Shown here: positions 14,293-21,809 of the stretch, one piece after another
Layout: each line of letters opens with the position of its first letter
How positions within the stretch are numbered: position 1 is the first letter of the stretch
Source of the DNA: CAYSZB01 sp964435475
Lineage (GTDB): Bacteria; Chloroflexota; Anaerolineae; Anaerolineales; Anaerolineaceae
Assembly (NCBI GenBank): GCA_964435475.1
Contig: CAYSZB010000039.1
Coordinates: forward strand, 1-22,567
DNA length: 22,567 nucleotides
Direction of reading: 5' to 3'
The notes under the pieces: generated by a model
Told to the model about the DNA's origin: nothing
What the model saw: only the letters and a program-made list of their open reading frames with translations
Databases searched by the model: none
Made by a program: the position numbers and the translations under genes

Positions 14293-15258
14293 GTGACAGG
14301 AATTATGGAATTAGTAACACCACCAAAAATAGAGCGAATCAATTTAGGTCGCAACTCTGGCAAGTTTTCTTTCAGTCCACTGGAGCGTGGCTTCGGTGTG
14401 ACCGTTGGGAATGCACTTCGCCGTGTATTGCTGTCCTCACTGGATGGTATTGCGGTCACTGCCGTGCACATCGACAACGTGCTGCATGAGTTCAGCAATA
14501 TCCCTGGTGTCAGGGAAGATGCAATTGAATTCATGCTGCAAATTAAACAACTGCGCATGAAATTATTTGATGTTGATACTGCAAAACTGCAGTTAAATAT
14601 CAAAGGCGAAGGCACCGTGACTGCGGCAGACATCATTTGTCCTTCTGAAGTAGAGATCATTAACCCTGAACTCTACCTCTTTACAGTTGATGACAAGAAT
14701 GCACACATTGAGATGACCCTGACCGTAGAACGCGGTCGTGGTTACCTGCCGGCTGGAGAGAGATCTGAACGATTACCGATCGGTGATCTTCCCGTGGATG
14801 CCATTTTCACCCCGGTCAAGAGGGTGAACTGGACTGTTGAGAATGCCCGCGTCGGTCAGAGCACCAATTATGACCGCTTGATCATGGAGATATGGACCGA
14901 TGGTACGATCTCACCGGAAAAAGCGCTGATCGACTCTGCACGCATTCTCATCCAGCATCTCAGCTACATCGCCGGTGTCAGCGAAGATATGTTCGTTGCC
15001 CCGCCACCACCCCCGGAAGTGGTCGCCCACATTCCCAATGAGAATGCAGAGATGCCAATTGAAAACCTGGACCTTACAGTGCGCGTTTTCAATTCGCTGA
15101 AACGCACTGGTATTACAACAGTTGGCGATGTCCGTGAGTTGCTCGAAAAGGGTGATGAAGCAGTATTATCTATTCGAAATTTTGGAGATAAAAGCCTGGT
15201 TGAACTCAAACAGAAAATGATCGATAAAGGCTATTTACCTCAGGAACCTGTGGAGTAA
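14293..15258 (+). CDS. rpoA: RNA polymerase subunit alpha
   Basis: This 321-residue α subunit nucleates RNA polymerase assembly. The N-terminal dimerisation domain has FSFSPLERGFGVTVGNALRRVLLSSLDGIAVTAV and HEFSNIPGVREDAIEFMLQIKQL. A proline-rich linker around FVAPPPPPEVV (about residues 234–244) leads to the α-CTD with LDLTVRVFNSLKRTGITTVGDV and IRNFGDKSLVELKQKM, the helix-hairpin-helix region that binds UP elements and activators. The start is a GTG at 14293 placed 5 bases after AAGGGG; the internal Met5 is a less well-placed alternative. Confidence 0.97.
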   Translation: MTGIMELVTPPKIERINLGRNSGKFSFSPLERGFGVTVGNALRRVLLSSLDGIAVTAVHIDNVLHEFSNIPGVREDAIEFMLQIKQLRMKLFDVDTAKLQLNIKGEGTVTAADIICPSEVEIINPELYLFTVDDKNAHIEMTLTVERGRGYLPAGERSERLPIGDLPVDAIFTPVKRVNWTVENARVGQSTNYDRLIMEIWTDGTISPEKALIDSARILIQHLSYIAGVSEDMFVAPPPPPEVVAHIPNENAEMPIENLDLTVRVFNSLKRTGITTVGDVRELLEKGDEAVLSIRNFGDKSLVELKQKMIDKGYLPQEPVE

Positions 15259-15263
15259 GGATT

Positions 15264-15647
15264 ATGCGACATCAAGTTAAAGGATACCGCCTCGGTCGTG
15301 ATGGTGGACATCGCACTGCCATGCGCAAGACAATGATGCGGCAATTGCTGGAAAACGGTAAAATGGAAACTACCCTGCCAAAGGCTAAATCCATTCAAGC
15401 TGATGTAGAAAAACTGATCACCATTGCACGGAACAGCGTGGATGGCGATGCAGTTGAGAAAGTCAATGCCCGTCGCCTTGTAAAACGCGAATTGGGTAAC
15501 AATACCGACCTGGTTATCAGGAAGTTGTTTGATGAGATCGGACCACGTTTTAAGGAACGCAATGGCGGGTACACCCGTTTATTGAAGCTCGGACCCCGGC
15601 TGGGTGATGGTGCTGAATTGGTCTTGCTTGAGCTGGTTGAAAAGTAG
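15264..15647 (+). CDS. rplQ: 50S ribosomal protein L17
   Basis: This 127-residue protein starts MRHQVKGYRLGRDGGHRTAMRKTMMRQLLENGKMETTLPKAK, an unmistakable L17 (the usual form is MRHRKxGRKLGRxxxHRxAMLRNL). The C-terminus has NGGYTRLLKLGPRLGDGAELVLLELV. L17 lies at the tunnel exit. It starts 5 bases after the rpoA stop, so rpoA and rplQ are coupled, as in most bacteria. Confidence 0.97.
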   Translation: MRHQVKGYRLGRDGGHRTAMRKTMMRQLLENGKMETTLPKAKSIQADVEKLITIARNSVDGDAVEKVNARRLVKRELGNNTDLVIRKLFDEIGPRFKERNGGYTRLLKLGPRLGDGAELVLLELVEK

Positions 15648-15667
15648 TTCCTGATCTTGATCAGGGA
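15648..15667 (+). other. Short hairpin between rplQ and truA
   Basis: TTCCTGA (15648–15654) can pair with TCAGGGA (15661–15667), one pair being T·G, around the loop TCTTGA. It covers most of the rplQ–truA gap, and its 3' arm overlaps the AGGGA stretch that would be the truA ribosome binding site. It might lower truA expression relative to ribosomal proteins. Confidence 0.4.
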
Positions 15668-15679
15668 AGCCATTTGGTG

Positions 15680-16432
15680 ATGAACCGGATCGGCAAAGCA
15701 CGTTACAAACTTATACTTGCTTATGATGGTACGAATTATGCCGGTATGCAAAGGCAGCGTACCGGGAACAGCATCCAGGACCAGGTAGAGAATGCATTAA
15801 GACGCATCGGTTGGGATGGTCGCTCGATCAGCATGGCAGGTCGCACAGACTGCGGCGTGCATGCTGAAGGTCAGGTGATCAGTTTTGACCTCGACTGGAA
15901 GCATGGGAGTGATGTTTTACTCCGCGCGATCAATGCATTTTTACCGGGAGATATTGCCGGTAGATCACTAACAATCGCACCGGAAGACTTCCACCCGCGC
16001 TACAATGCGACAGCCAGGTTCTATCGATACAGTCTTTACTGTGACCTAGTTAGGCACCCGGCTCGCGACAGGTATGCTTGGCGCATCTGGCCTGCACCTG
16101 ATCTTGATCGGATGAATGCAGCAGCTGCTTACCTGGCTGGTGAACATGATTTCAGGGCTTTTGGTAAAGCTTTGAAGAAAGACGCCACCACAACACGGGT
16201 CATGCACGCAGCATGCTGGTATAAAACCGGGGACGGGTTTGCAATGGATATTGAAGCCAACGCCTTCCTGTACCACATGGTTCGGCGCATTGTTTATCAC
16301 CTGGTGCACATCGGTCTGGGTGACCTGAACATAGATATTATTAAGCAAGGTTTGGAGACTGGCACGACAGGTATTGTCAGGCTGGCTCCCGCTCATGGGC
16401 TTTCGCTGGTGAGCGTAAAGTACGGAGAATAA
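15680..16432 (+). CDS. truA: tRNA pseudouridine(38–40) synthase TruA
   Basis: This 250-residue enzyme isomerises uridines 38–40 in the tRNA anticodon stem-loop. The catalytic aspartate D57 lies in the family motif AGRTDCGVHAEGQVISFD. Other conserved elements are YDGTNYAGMQRQ near the start, DFRAFGK, and NAFLYHMVRRIVYHLVHIGLG near the C-terminus. TTG (15674) and GTG (15677) are in-frame alternatives, but ATG at 15680 gives the family's N-terminus. In several bacterial groups truA lies between rplQ and rplM, as here. Confidence 0.95.
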   Translation: MNRIGKARYKLILAYDGTNYAGMQRQRTGNSIQDQVENALRRIGWDGRSISMAGRTDCGVHAEGQVISFDLDWKHGSDVLLRAINAFLPGDIAGRSLTIAPEDFHPRYNATARFYRYSLYCDLVRHPARDRYAWRIWPAPDLDRMNAAAAYLAGEHDFRAFGKALKKDATTTRVMHAACWYKTGDGFAMDIEANAFLYHMVRRIVYHLVHIGLGDLNIDIIKQGLETGTTGIVRLAPAHGLSLVSVKYGE

Positions 16433-16436
16433 AATT

Positions 16437-16465
16437 TTGAAAGCTGATCCTGTGAGATATATACA
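16437..16465 (+). promoter_or_regulatory. Candidate promoter for rplM–rpsI
   Basis: TTGAAA (16437–16442; 5 of 6 to the −35 consensus) and TATACA (16460–16465; 4 of 6 to the −10) are 17 bases apart, in the 71-base gap after truA. It would start transcription near 16472, ahead of the ribosome binding site GGAG at 16491–16494. It overlaps the hairpin at 16441–16477; both cannot act in the same transcript in the same way. Confidence 0.4.
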
Positions 16466-16477
16466 GGGAAGAAGCTT
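16441..16477 (+). other. Two-step hairpin upstream of rplM
   Basis: AAGCT (16441–16445) pairs with AGCTT (16473–16477). Inside, CCTGT (16449–16453) pairs with ACAGG (16463–16467), with an internal loop GAT/GAAGA and an apical loop of 9 bases. In a read-through transcript from truA this structure would lie in the rplM leader. L13 leader RNAs are known in Firmicutes, but I cannot confirm that this belongs to that family. Confidence 0.4.
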
Positions 16478-16503
16478 GATATTGGAAAACGGAGATAGTA
16501 ACA

Positions 16504-16929
16504 GTGGAAAAAACATTTGTTCCGAAAGGTCAAATTGAAGGCGAGTGGTATCTTGTGGATGCTGCTGGTGAGACGCTGGGTCGCCTTGCGACCAGGATAG
16601 CAACCGTATTAATCGGAAAGGGAAAACCCACCTATACCCCGGGTGTATTGATGGGAGATCATGTTATTGTGATCAACGCCAGGCAGGTAGCTTTTTATCC
16701 TACTCGTGCAGAGGATAAAAAATATTACCATCACTCCCTTTTCCCGGGCGGTTTAAAAGAGGTCAAGTTGTCACGCCAACTTGAAATTCACCCCGATCGG
16801 GTGATCCGGTCTGCAGTCAAAGGAATGTTACCAAAGAACCGGTTAACGGACAGAATGCTTGGAAACCTGAAGATCTATGAGGGTGCAGAACATCCCCACC
16901 AGGCACAGAACCCCAAACCGTTGGAATAA
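16504..16929 (+). CDS. rplM: 50S ribosomal protein L13
   Basis: This 141-residue protein starts at GTG 16504 with GGAG 9 bases upstream (16491–16494). Conserved parts are WYLVDAAGETLGRLATRIATVLIGKGKPTYTP near the N-terminus, GDHVIVINARQVAF, YYHHSLFPGGLKE, and AVKGMLPKNRLTDRMLGNLKIYEGAEHPHQAQNP. L13 is an early 50S assembly protein. It is paired with rpsI as in nearly all bacteria. Confidence 0.97.
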   Translation: MEKTFVPKGQIEGEWYLVDAAGETLGRLATRIATVLIGKGKPTYTPGVLMGDHVIVINARQVAFYPTRAEDKKYYHHSLFPGGLKEVKLSRQLEIHPDRVIRSAVKGMLPKNRLTDRMLGNLKIYEGAEHPHQAQNPKPLE

Positions 16930-16945
16930 GGAGTAATTGGCAAAT

Positions 16946-17341
16946 ATGGCAAATCAATTTGTTGAAGCAGTAGGACGAAGAAAATTGGCAACAGCCCGGG
17001 TGCGCGTGGCATCAGGCACTGGTGTCTTTTCTGTCAATGACAAAGAGTTGAAAAATTACTTTCCGCGAATCGGTGATGCTGAGGCGATATTATCTCCTTT
17101 GGAAGCAGCCGGTCAGTCGGCAAGTGTTTATGACATTTCCGTACATGTAAATGGCGGTGGTGTTTCAGGGCAAAGGGATGCCATTAAACTTGGGCTTGCC
17201 CGGGTTTTGGTCCAGATGGACGAAAGTGCCCGACACGGTTTGCGCGAAAAAGGTCTTCTGACCCGCGATGCACGCATCAAGGAACGCAAGAAGCCTGGTT
17301 TGAAACGCGCCCGCAAGGCACCTACCTACACCAAACGTTAA
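16946..17341 (+). CDS. rpsI: 30S ribosomal protein S9
   Basis: This 131-residue product begins MANQFVEAVGRRKLATARVRV. It contains VHVNGGGVSGQRDAIKLGLARVL and the C-terminal RKKPGLKRARKAPTYTKR tail, whose last residues contact P-site tRNA. The ATG at 16946 fits the family length; an in-frame TTG at 16937 is close to AAGGAG (16928–16933) and would add 3 residues. The AAGGAG overlaps the rplM stop codon. This is the last gene of the ribosomal block. Confidence 0.96.
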   Translation: MANQFVEAVGRRKLATARVRVASGTGVFSVNDKELKNYFPRIGDAEAILSPLEAAGQSASVYDISVHVNGGGVSGQRDAIKLGLARVLVQMDESARHGLREKGLLTRDARIKERKKPGLKRARKAPTYTKR

Positions 17342-17347
17342 CTCGTT

Positions 17348-17364
17348 CCTGGAAGCGGTCCAGG
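17348..17364 (+). other. Hairpin 1 after rpsI
   Basis: CCTGGA (17348–17353) and TCCAGG (17359–17364) form a perfect 6-bp stem around AGCGG, 6 bases after the rpsI stop. It is the first of three stem-loops in a row in this 144-base gap. Confidence 0.5.
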
Positions 17365-17370
17365 TTATAC

Positions 17371-17393
17371 GGTTGGCAGCTATTATGCCGACC
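17371..17393 (+). other. Hairpin 2 after rpsI
   Basis: GGTTGGCA (17371–17378) pairs with TGCCGACC (17386–17393) over 8 pairs, one of them T·G, with a 7-base loop GCTATTA. No T-run follows. It may protect the 3' end of the ribosomal transcript or help processing. Confidence 0.5.
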
Positions 17394-17413
17394 AATTGAT
17401 TATGAATTAGAAT

Positions 17414-17446
17414 AGAGACGTTGCTCAACAACGTCTCTTTAATTTT
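17414..17446 (+). terminator. Intrinsic terminator of the ribosomal operon
   Basis: AGAGACGTTG (17414–17423) and CAACGTCTCT (17429–17438) form a perfect 10-bp stem with a 5-base loop CTCAA. It is followed directly by a T-rich run (TTTAATTTT region, 17438–17446). This is a textbook rho-independent terminator and marks the end of the tuf-to-rpsI block. Confidence 0.9.
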
Positions 17447-17485
17447 AGGCTCGAAATTTTCGTTGGTTGTCTGGATACAGGAATT

Positions 17486-18973
17486 ATGGATAAAACTGGC
17501 ATTGTTTTGTTGGGATTGGGACCTGGCGAGGCGCGTTTTTTGACGCGGGAAGCTGAAGATTGGCTTACAGAGATCGATGAAGTTTATTTTCGGGCATCAC
17601 TTCAAGGTGTGATTGACAACCTGACCCCATCCACCAGGAATTCATGCCTGGAAAATATCATTGGCAAAGACCTTGATCCAATCCTGTTTGCCGAGAAGAC
17701 CTGCGATTTGATCCTTTCGCTGGGTCAGAGGGAGCAGGGGGTGACATTAGCTGTTGCTGGACACCCGTTGATCGGGGATCATGCCTGCTCTTTGATCTTC
17801 AAACGGGCAAGGCAACAGGGGATCCCGGTAAGGGTCATTGCTGGCATGAGTGAGCTTGAAATTATTGCCACTACTCTCAAGTTAAGTTTAAATCAAATAA
17901 CCATCGTTGATGCTTATGAAATCATGAGCCTGGGAACACCACCTTTCCCACCGTCCCAACCTGCGCTGGTAACAAAAGTGGAATCGTCGAAATATTTAAT
18001 GAGACTGAAAGGGATTTTGCTAAACGCCTACCCGGAAACCCATACCATTGGGTTGATCCACAATGCTGGCGGATACGGAAATCTTATTGATTACCTGCCA
18101 TTGGGTGAACTGGAAGAATCCGCCATGGCTGATGGTGTCTATAATTTATTTATACCTGCGCTGGCTTTTGGTACAGCGTTTGAGGATTTCCAGCAGATCA
18201 TTGCCCGGTTGCGGTCACCGGAAGGTTGCCCTTGGGACCGTGCCCAGACACATGCCACCTTGAAACCTTACCTGATCGAGGAATCTTATGAGGCTTTGGA
18301 GGCTTTGGACCTAAACGACATGGCATCGTTGCAGGAGGAGCTGGGAGATATCCTGTTGCAGATCGTTCTGCATGCCCAAATTGGCACTGAAACAGGCGAA
18401 TTCCGCATGTCTGATGTCCTGCAGACCATTTCAGATAAGATGGTCAGGCGACATCCGCATGTCTTCTCTGATGGCGATGCGAAAGATGTGGCTGGCGTGA
18501 TCCACAAGTGGGAGCAGATCAAGGCGGAGGAACGCAGGGAAAATGGGAATTCTGAAAAGAAGGGCATGCTGGATGGCATTCCACTCAACCTGCCAGCCCT
18601 GGTGCAATCCCAACATATCCAGGAGCGTGCCCAAAGGGTAGGTTTTGATTGGCCTGAGATACGCGGCGTGATCAAAAAGGTTTACGAAGAACTGGATGAA
18701 CTGAAAAGCGCACAAACACCTGAAGAACAAATCAGTGAGGCGGGGGATGTGTTGTTTGCGGTCGTGAACATGGCGCGCTGGTTACACGTCGACGCTGAGT
18801 CGGCATTGCGCGAATCCAACCGAAGATTCAAAAAGCGTTTTGCTTTCATAGAACAGGCTGCTGAATTGCAGGGGAAAACCCTGGATGACCTCAGTTTTTC
18901 GGAAATGGATGCACTTTGGGACCAGGCAAAGGTACAATTCAAACTTGATGAAGAGTTGAACGATCAGTTTTAG
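17486..18973 (+). CDS. mazG: Tetrapyrrole methylase domain–MazG nucleotide pyrophosphohydrolase fusion
   Basis: This 495-residue fusion protein resembles Bacillus YabN. Residues 1–~220 look like an SAM-dependent tetrapyrrole methylase fold (VLLGLGPGEARFLTREAEDWL; later VAGHPLIGDHAC and GIPVRVIAGMSELE). Residues ~228–490 form a MazG domain with two halves. The first has the metal-binding EExxE…EExxD set (E265, E266, E269; E284, E285, D288) and CPWDRAQTHATLKPYLIEE just before it. The second has EELDEL and EAGDVLFAVVNMARW. MazG proteins hydrolyse (d)NTPs, often non-canonical ones, to NMP and pyrophosphate. What the methylase-like part does is unknown in these fusions. CAGGA (17477–17481) precedes the ATG. 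The gene starts after the operon terminator and so needs its own promoter, which I could not place. Confidence 0.93.
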   Translation: MDKTGIVLLGLGPGEARFLTREAEDWLTEIDEVYFRASLQGVIDNLTPSTRNSCLENIIGKDLDPILFAEKTCDLILSLGQREQGVTLAVAGHPLIGDHACSLIFKRARQQGIPVRVIAGMSELEIIATTLKLSLNQITIVDAYEIMSLGTPPFPPSQPALVTKVESSKYLMRLKGILLNAYPETHTIGLIHNAGGYGNLIDYLPLGELEESAMADGVYNLFIPALAFGTAFEDFQQIIARLRSPEGCPWDRAQTHATLKPYLIEESYEALEALDLNDMASLQEELGDILLQIVLHAQIGTETGEFRMSDVLQTISDKMVRRHPHVFSDGDAKDVAGVIHKWEQIKAEERRENGNSEKKGMLDGIPLNLPALVQSQHIQERAQRVGFDWPEIRGVIKKVYEELDELKSAQTPEEQISEAGDVLFAVVNMARWLHVDAESALRESNRRFKKRFAFIEQAAELQGKTLDDLSFSEMDALWDQAKVQFKLDEELNDQF

Positions 18974-18996
18974 ACTTGGGATGAAAAGTTTCTCTC

Positions 18997-20622
18997 ATGG
19001 ATGAAAAAGTCATTATTGAGCAACCCGCCAATCGCCAGATAGCCCGTGCTGCCGGAACGGTCATGGTGGCCTTCATTATCAGCAATATAGTAGGTGTGAT
19101 CCGGGGCATGGTGATCACAAATGCCTTTGGCACCACTGCGGACCTGGATTCCTTCAATGCTGCCAACCGGATCGCAGAACTATTGTTCAACCTGGTGGCA
19201 GGTGGCGCCCTGGGCTCAGCTTTTATCCCTGTGTTTACCACCTTTATAACGAAAGATGACCGTCGGGGTGCCTGGAATCTGGCATCCGGGGTGGTCAATC
19301 TGCTGACGCTGGTCCTGGTGGTCATCAGTGCCCTCGCCTGGCTGTTTGCCCCACAGATCGTTAGCAGAGGCTTGTTCGTCCTGGTACCCGAATCTGACCC
19401 CGTGCAGATTGACCTGACCATTCGCCTGCTGCGCATCATGTTGCCCTCGGTGATCATTTTTGGGATCAGCGGCCTGGTGATGGGCATGCTGAATGCACAC
19501 CAGGTTTTCCTGGTCCCTGCCCTGGCACCCGTGATGTATTCATTGGGTATGATCTTCGGCACCCTTGTCTTGCCCCGGGAATGGGGTGTCCAACGCCTAG
19601 CTATAGGTGTTGTCCTGGGTGCATTGCTGCACCTCGTGGTGCAAGTGCCATCCGTACTTCACCTAAAGGATCGATTTTACCAGGTCACCCTTGGTCTTAA
19701 GAATAAGGCTGTCATTGAAGTGTTGAAGTTGATGGGACCTCGCCTGTTGGGGGCGGCTGTTGTTCAACTGAACTTCATAACCAATACGATCATAGCGTTG
19801 GGCCAACCTGAGGGGTCAGTCTCATCAATAACACTGGCGTTTGCCCTGATGTTGATGCCACAGATGGCGATTGCCCAGTCGGCAGCGATCGCATCACTGC
19901 CTACATTCTCCGCCCAGGTGGCAGGTGGGAAGATGGATGAGCTACGCCACTCATTGGCATCCACTTTGCGGGTAGTATTGTTTCTGGCGATACCAGCCTC
20001 ATTGGGATTGATCCTGCTGCGGGTTCCGCTGGTCCAGGTTTTGTATCAGCGGGGCGAATTTTCTGCCCAATCAACAGCCATGGTGGCGTGGGCTTTGTTG
20101 TGGTATGCTGCCGGCCTGGTGGGACACAGCCTGGTGGAGATATTGAGCCGCGCTTTTTATGCACTGCATGACACCCGTACACCGGTCATCGTTGGGGTGT
20201 GTGCCATGGGGTTGAACATCCTGTTCAGCATCTTGTTCTCTGCAGGATTCCAGCAAATGGGGTGGATGCCGCATGGCGGACTTGCCCTGGCAAATTCCCT
20301 GGCAACTGCGCTTGAAAGCATTGTGTTGCTCTTCCTGATGCGCAAACGGCTGGCGGGATTGGAGGGCAGGCATATCTTAAAAGGCGTAAGCCAGGCATTA
20401 TTGGCAAGTGGCGTGATGTGTGCGGCTATATGGGGCTGGTCTGTTTGGGCGGGAGAGCGCTCAGCCCTTGGCTATTTGTTGGGCGGATTGTTGTTAGGTG
20501 TGATAAGCTACGGGTTGGTCGCATGGTTGATGCGTATAACAGAACTCAGAAGTCTGCTGGAATTAATCAAAAGTAAAGTAAAGAATACAAAACTCCCTGG
20601 TAAAAAACCTGGACAACTATGA
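18997..20622 (+). CDS. murJ: Lipid II flippase MurJ (MviN family)
   Basis: This 541-residue polytopic membrane protein of the MOP/MVF family moves lipid II across the inner membrane for peptidoglycan synthesis. The N-terminal conserved block is visible: AAGTVMVAFIISNIVGVIRGMVITNAFGTTADLDSFNAANRIAELLFNLVAGGALGSAFIPVF. So is RVPLVQVLYQRGEFSAQST and the following ALLWYAAGLVGHSLVEILSRAFYALHDTRTP, typical of MurJ TM7–8. About 14 hydrophobic segments are apparent. No good Shine–Dalgarno precedes ATG 18997, and a 7-codon micro-ORF (18981–19004) overlaps the start. The last 4 bases overlap the next gene (ATGA). Confidence 0.93.
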   Translation: MDEKVIIEQPANRQIARAAGTVMVAFIISNIVGVIRGMVITNAFGTTADLDSFNAANRIAELLFNLVAGGALGSAFIPVFTTFITKDDRRGAWNLASGVVNLLTLVLVVISALAWLFAPQIVSRGLFVLVPESDPVQIDLTIRLLRIMLPSVIIFGISGLVMGMLNAHQVFLVPALAPVMYSLGMIFGTLVLPREWGVQRLAIGVVLGALLHLVVQVPSVLHLKDRFYQVTLGLKNKAVIEVLKLMGPRLLGAAVVQLNFITNTIIALGQPEGSVSSITLAFALMLMPQMAIAQSAAIASLPTFSAQVAGGKMDELRHSLASTLRVVLFLAIPASLGLILLRVPLVQVLYQRGEFSAQSTAMVAWALLWYAAGLVGHSLVEILSRAFYALHDTRTPVIVGVCAMGLNILFSILFSAGFQQMGWMPHGGLALANSLATALESIVLLFLMRKRLAGLEGRHILKGVSQALLASGVMCAAIWGWSVWAGERSALGYLLGGLLLGVISYGLVAWLMRITELRSLLELIKSKVKNTKLPGKKPGQL

Positions 20623-21794
20623 ATGATATGTGGCAAGAGAAAGAGAACTTGGGAAGCATGAGCCCTGTCTTTCAACAGCTCGCCAATTATCTTGATAGTC
20701 TGCCTGCAGGATACCCACCTTCTGAAAGTGGTGTGGAACTGCGGATATTACGCCATTTATTTACAGAGGAGGAAGCTCACTTAGCATTGCACTTAACCCT
20801 TATTAATGAAAGTGCACGGGTTGTTGCATACCGGGCAAAGAAACCCGTTGATACTGTTTCATCTCTGCTACAAGGGATGGCAAATAAAGGATTAGTGTCC
20901 GAAAAAAGGGCAGAAAACAGGTTACCAGCTTATGCGATCAACCAGTTTGTGGTCGGTTTTTGGGAGGGCCAGGTTAACCGTTTGGATGAAGAAATTGTTT
21001 TTCTTTTTAATGAGTATTCCGCGGTTTATTTTGAGAAGGGTCCCTGGCGAGACCTGCCCCAGATGCGAACCATCCCAAGCCATGAGGCGATCCCAACAAC
21101 CTCAGAGGTGATGCCCTACAACCTGATTGAGGAGATCCTGCGATCCAAGAAGCTTATCGCTGTGAGAAACTGCGTTTGCCGGCAAGAACATCAAATAGCT
21201 GGCAACGGGTGTAATAACATCCTTGAAGCCTGCTTTTCTTTTGATGGTGCAGCCCAAAGTACAGTGGAAACCGGCAAAGGACGATATATCGAGCTGGATG
21301 AGGCAATTTCGGTCCTTGAAAAGGCCAAAAAAGATGGCCTGGTCTTGCAGCCTGCAAATTCACAAAACCCAATTTTCCTCTGTGTATGTTGCAAATGTTG
21401 CTGTGGGGTTCTAACCCATATCAAGAATCACCCGGAACCGGGTAGCCTGGTTTACAATCCCTATTATGCTGATTTTAACAATGCGTTGTGCCTATCCTGC
21501 GGGGCTTGCGTAAAGATATGTCCCATGGAGGCCTTGACACGCAGCAGAGATGGCAGTATTTGTTTCAATCAATTACGGTGCATCGGTTGTGGCCTATGCG
21601 TTACAGTGTGTCCCAGCAAGGCAGTAAGAATTGTCCCAAAAACTGTCTCACTTCAATCCAGAACACCAAGGAATACACTGCACACCTATCTGAAACTGGC
21701 ATTTAAACGGAAAAGCTGGAATATTTTTGACCTGGGCAGTCTTATCCTGAGATCATTAGTCGATCGCGTTGGTTCTCTTTGGTTTACCCGCTAA
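20619..21794 (+). CDS. Iron–sulfur protein: probable winged-helix N-terminus, Cys-rich middle, two 4Fe-4S ferredoxin motifs
   Basis: This 391-residue protein is of uncertain function. Residues ~40–105 resemble a winged helix-turn-helix of the kind that senses or binds (ILRHLFTEEEAHLALHL, then a helix, then GMANKGLVSEKRAENRLPAYAI). The middle has clusters CVCRQEHQIAGNGC (C185, C187, C198, then C205) and FLCVCCKCCCGVL (C255, C257, C258, C260, C261, C262). Two canonical 4Fe-4S motifs follow: C291-C294-C297-C301 and C321-C324-C327-C331. The C-terminus is basic with no membrane helix. It overlaps murJ by 4 bases. An electron-transfer role is suggested by the clusters; the substrate and any DNA or protein partner are unknown. 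ATG 20628 (Met4) is a possible alternative start. Confidence 0.8.
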   Translation: MNDMWQEKENLGSMSPVFQQLANYLDSLPAGYPPSESGVELRILRHLFTEEEAHLALHLTLINESARVVAYRAKKPVDTVSSLLQGMANKGLVSEKRAENRLPAYAINQFVVGFWEGQVNRLDEEIVFLFNEYSAVYFEKGPWRDLPQMRTIPSHEAIPTTSEVMPYNLIEEILRSKKLIAVRNCVCRQEHQIAGNGCNNILEACFSFDGAAQSTVETGKGRYIELDEAISVLEKAKKDGLVLQPANSQNPIFLCVCCKCCCGVLTHIKNHPEPGSLVYNPYYADFNNALCLSCGACVKICPMEALTRSRDGSICFNQLRCIGCGLCVTVCPSKAVRIVPKTVSLQSRTPRNTLHTYLKLAFKRKSWNIFDLGSLILRSLVDRVGSLWFTR

Positions 21795-21809
21795 AAAGGA
21801 ATTAATCTC

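Noticed and set aside
18939..19562. 207-codon open frame on the − strand opposite murJ
   Set aside because: It is a shadow of murJ with Arg/Thr-rich composition and no family pattern.
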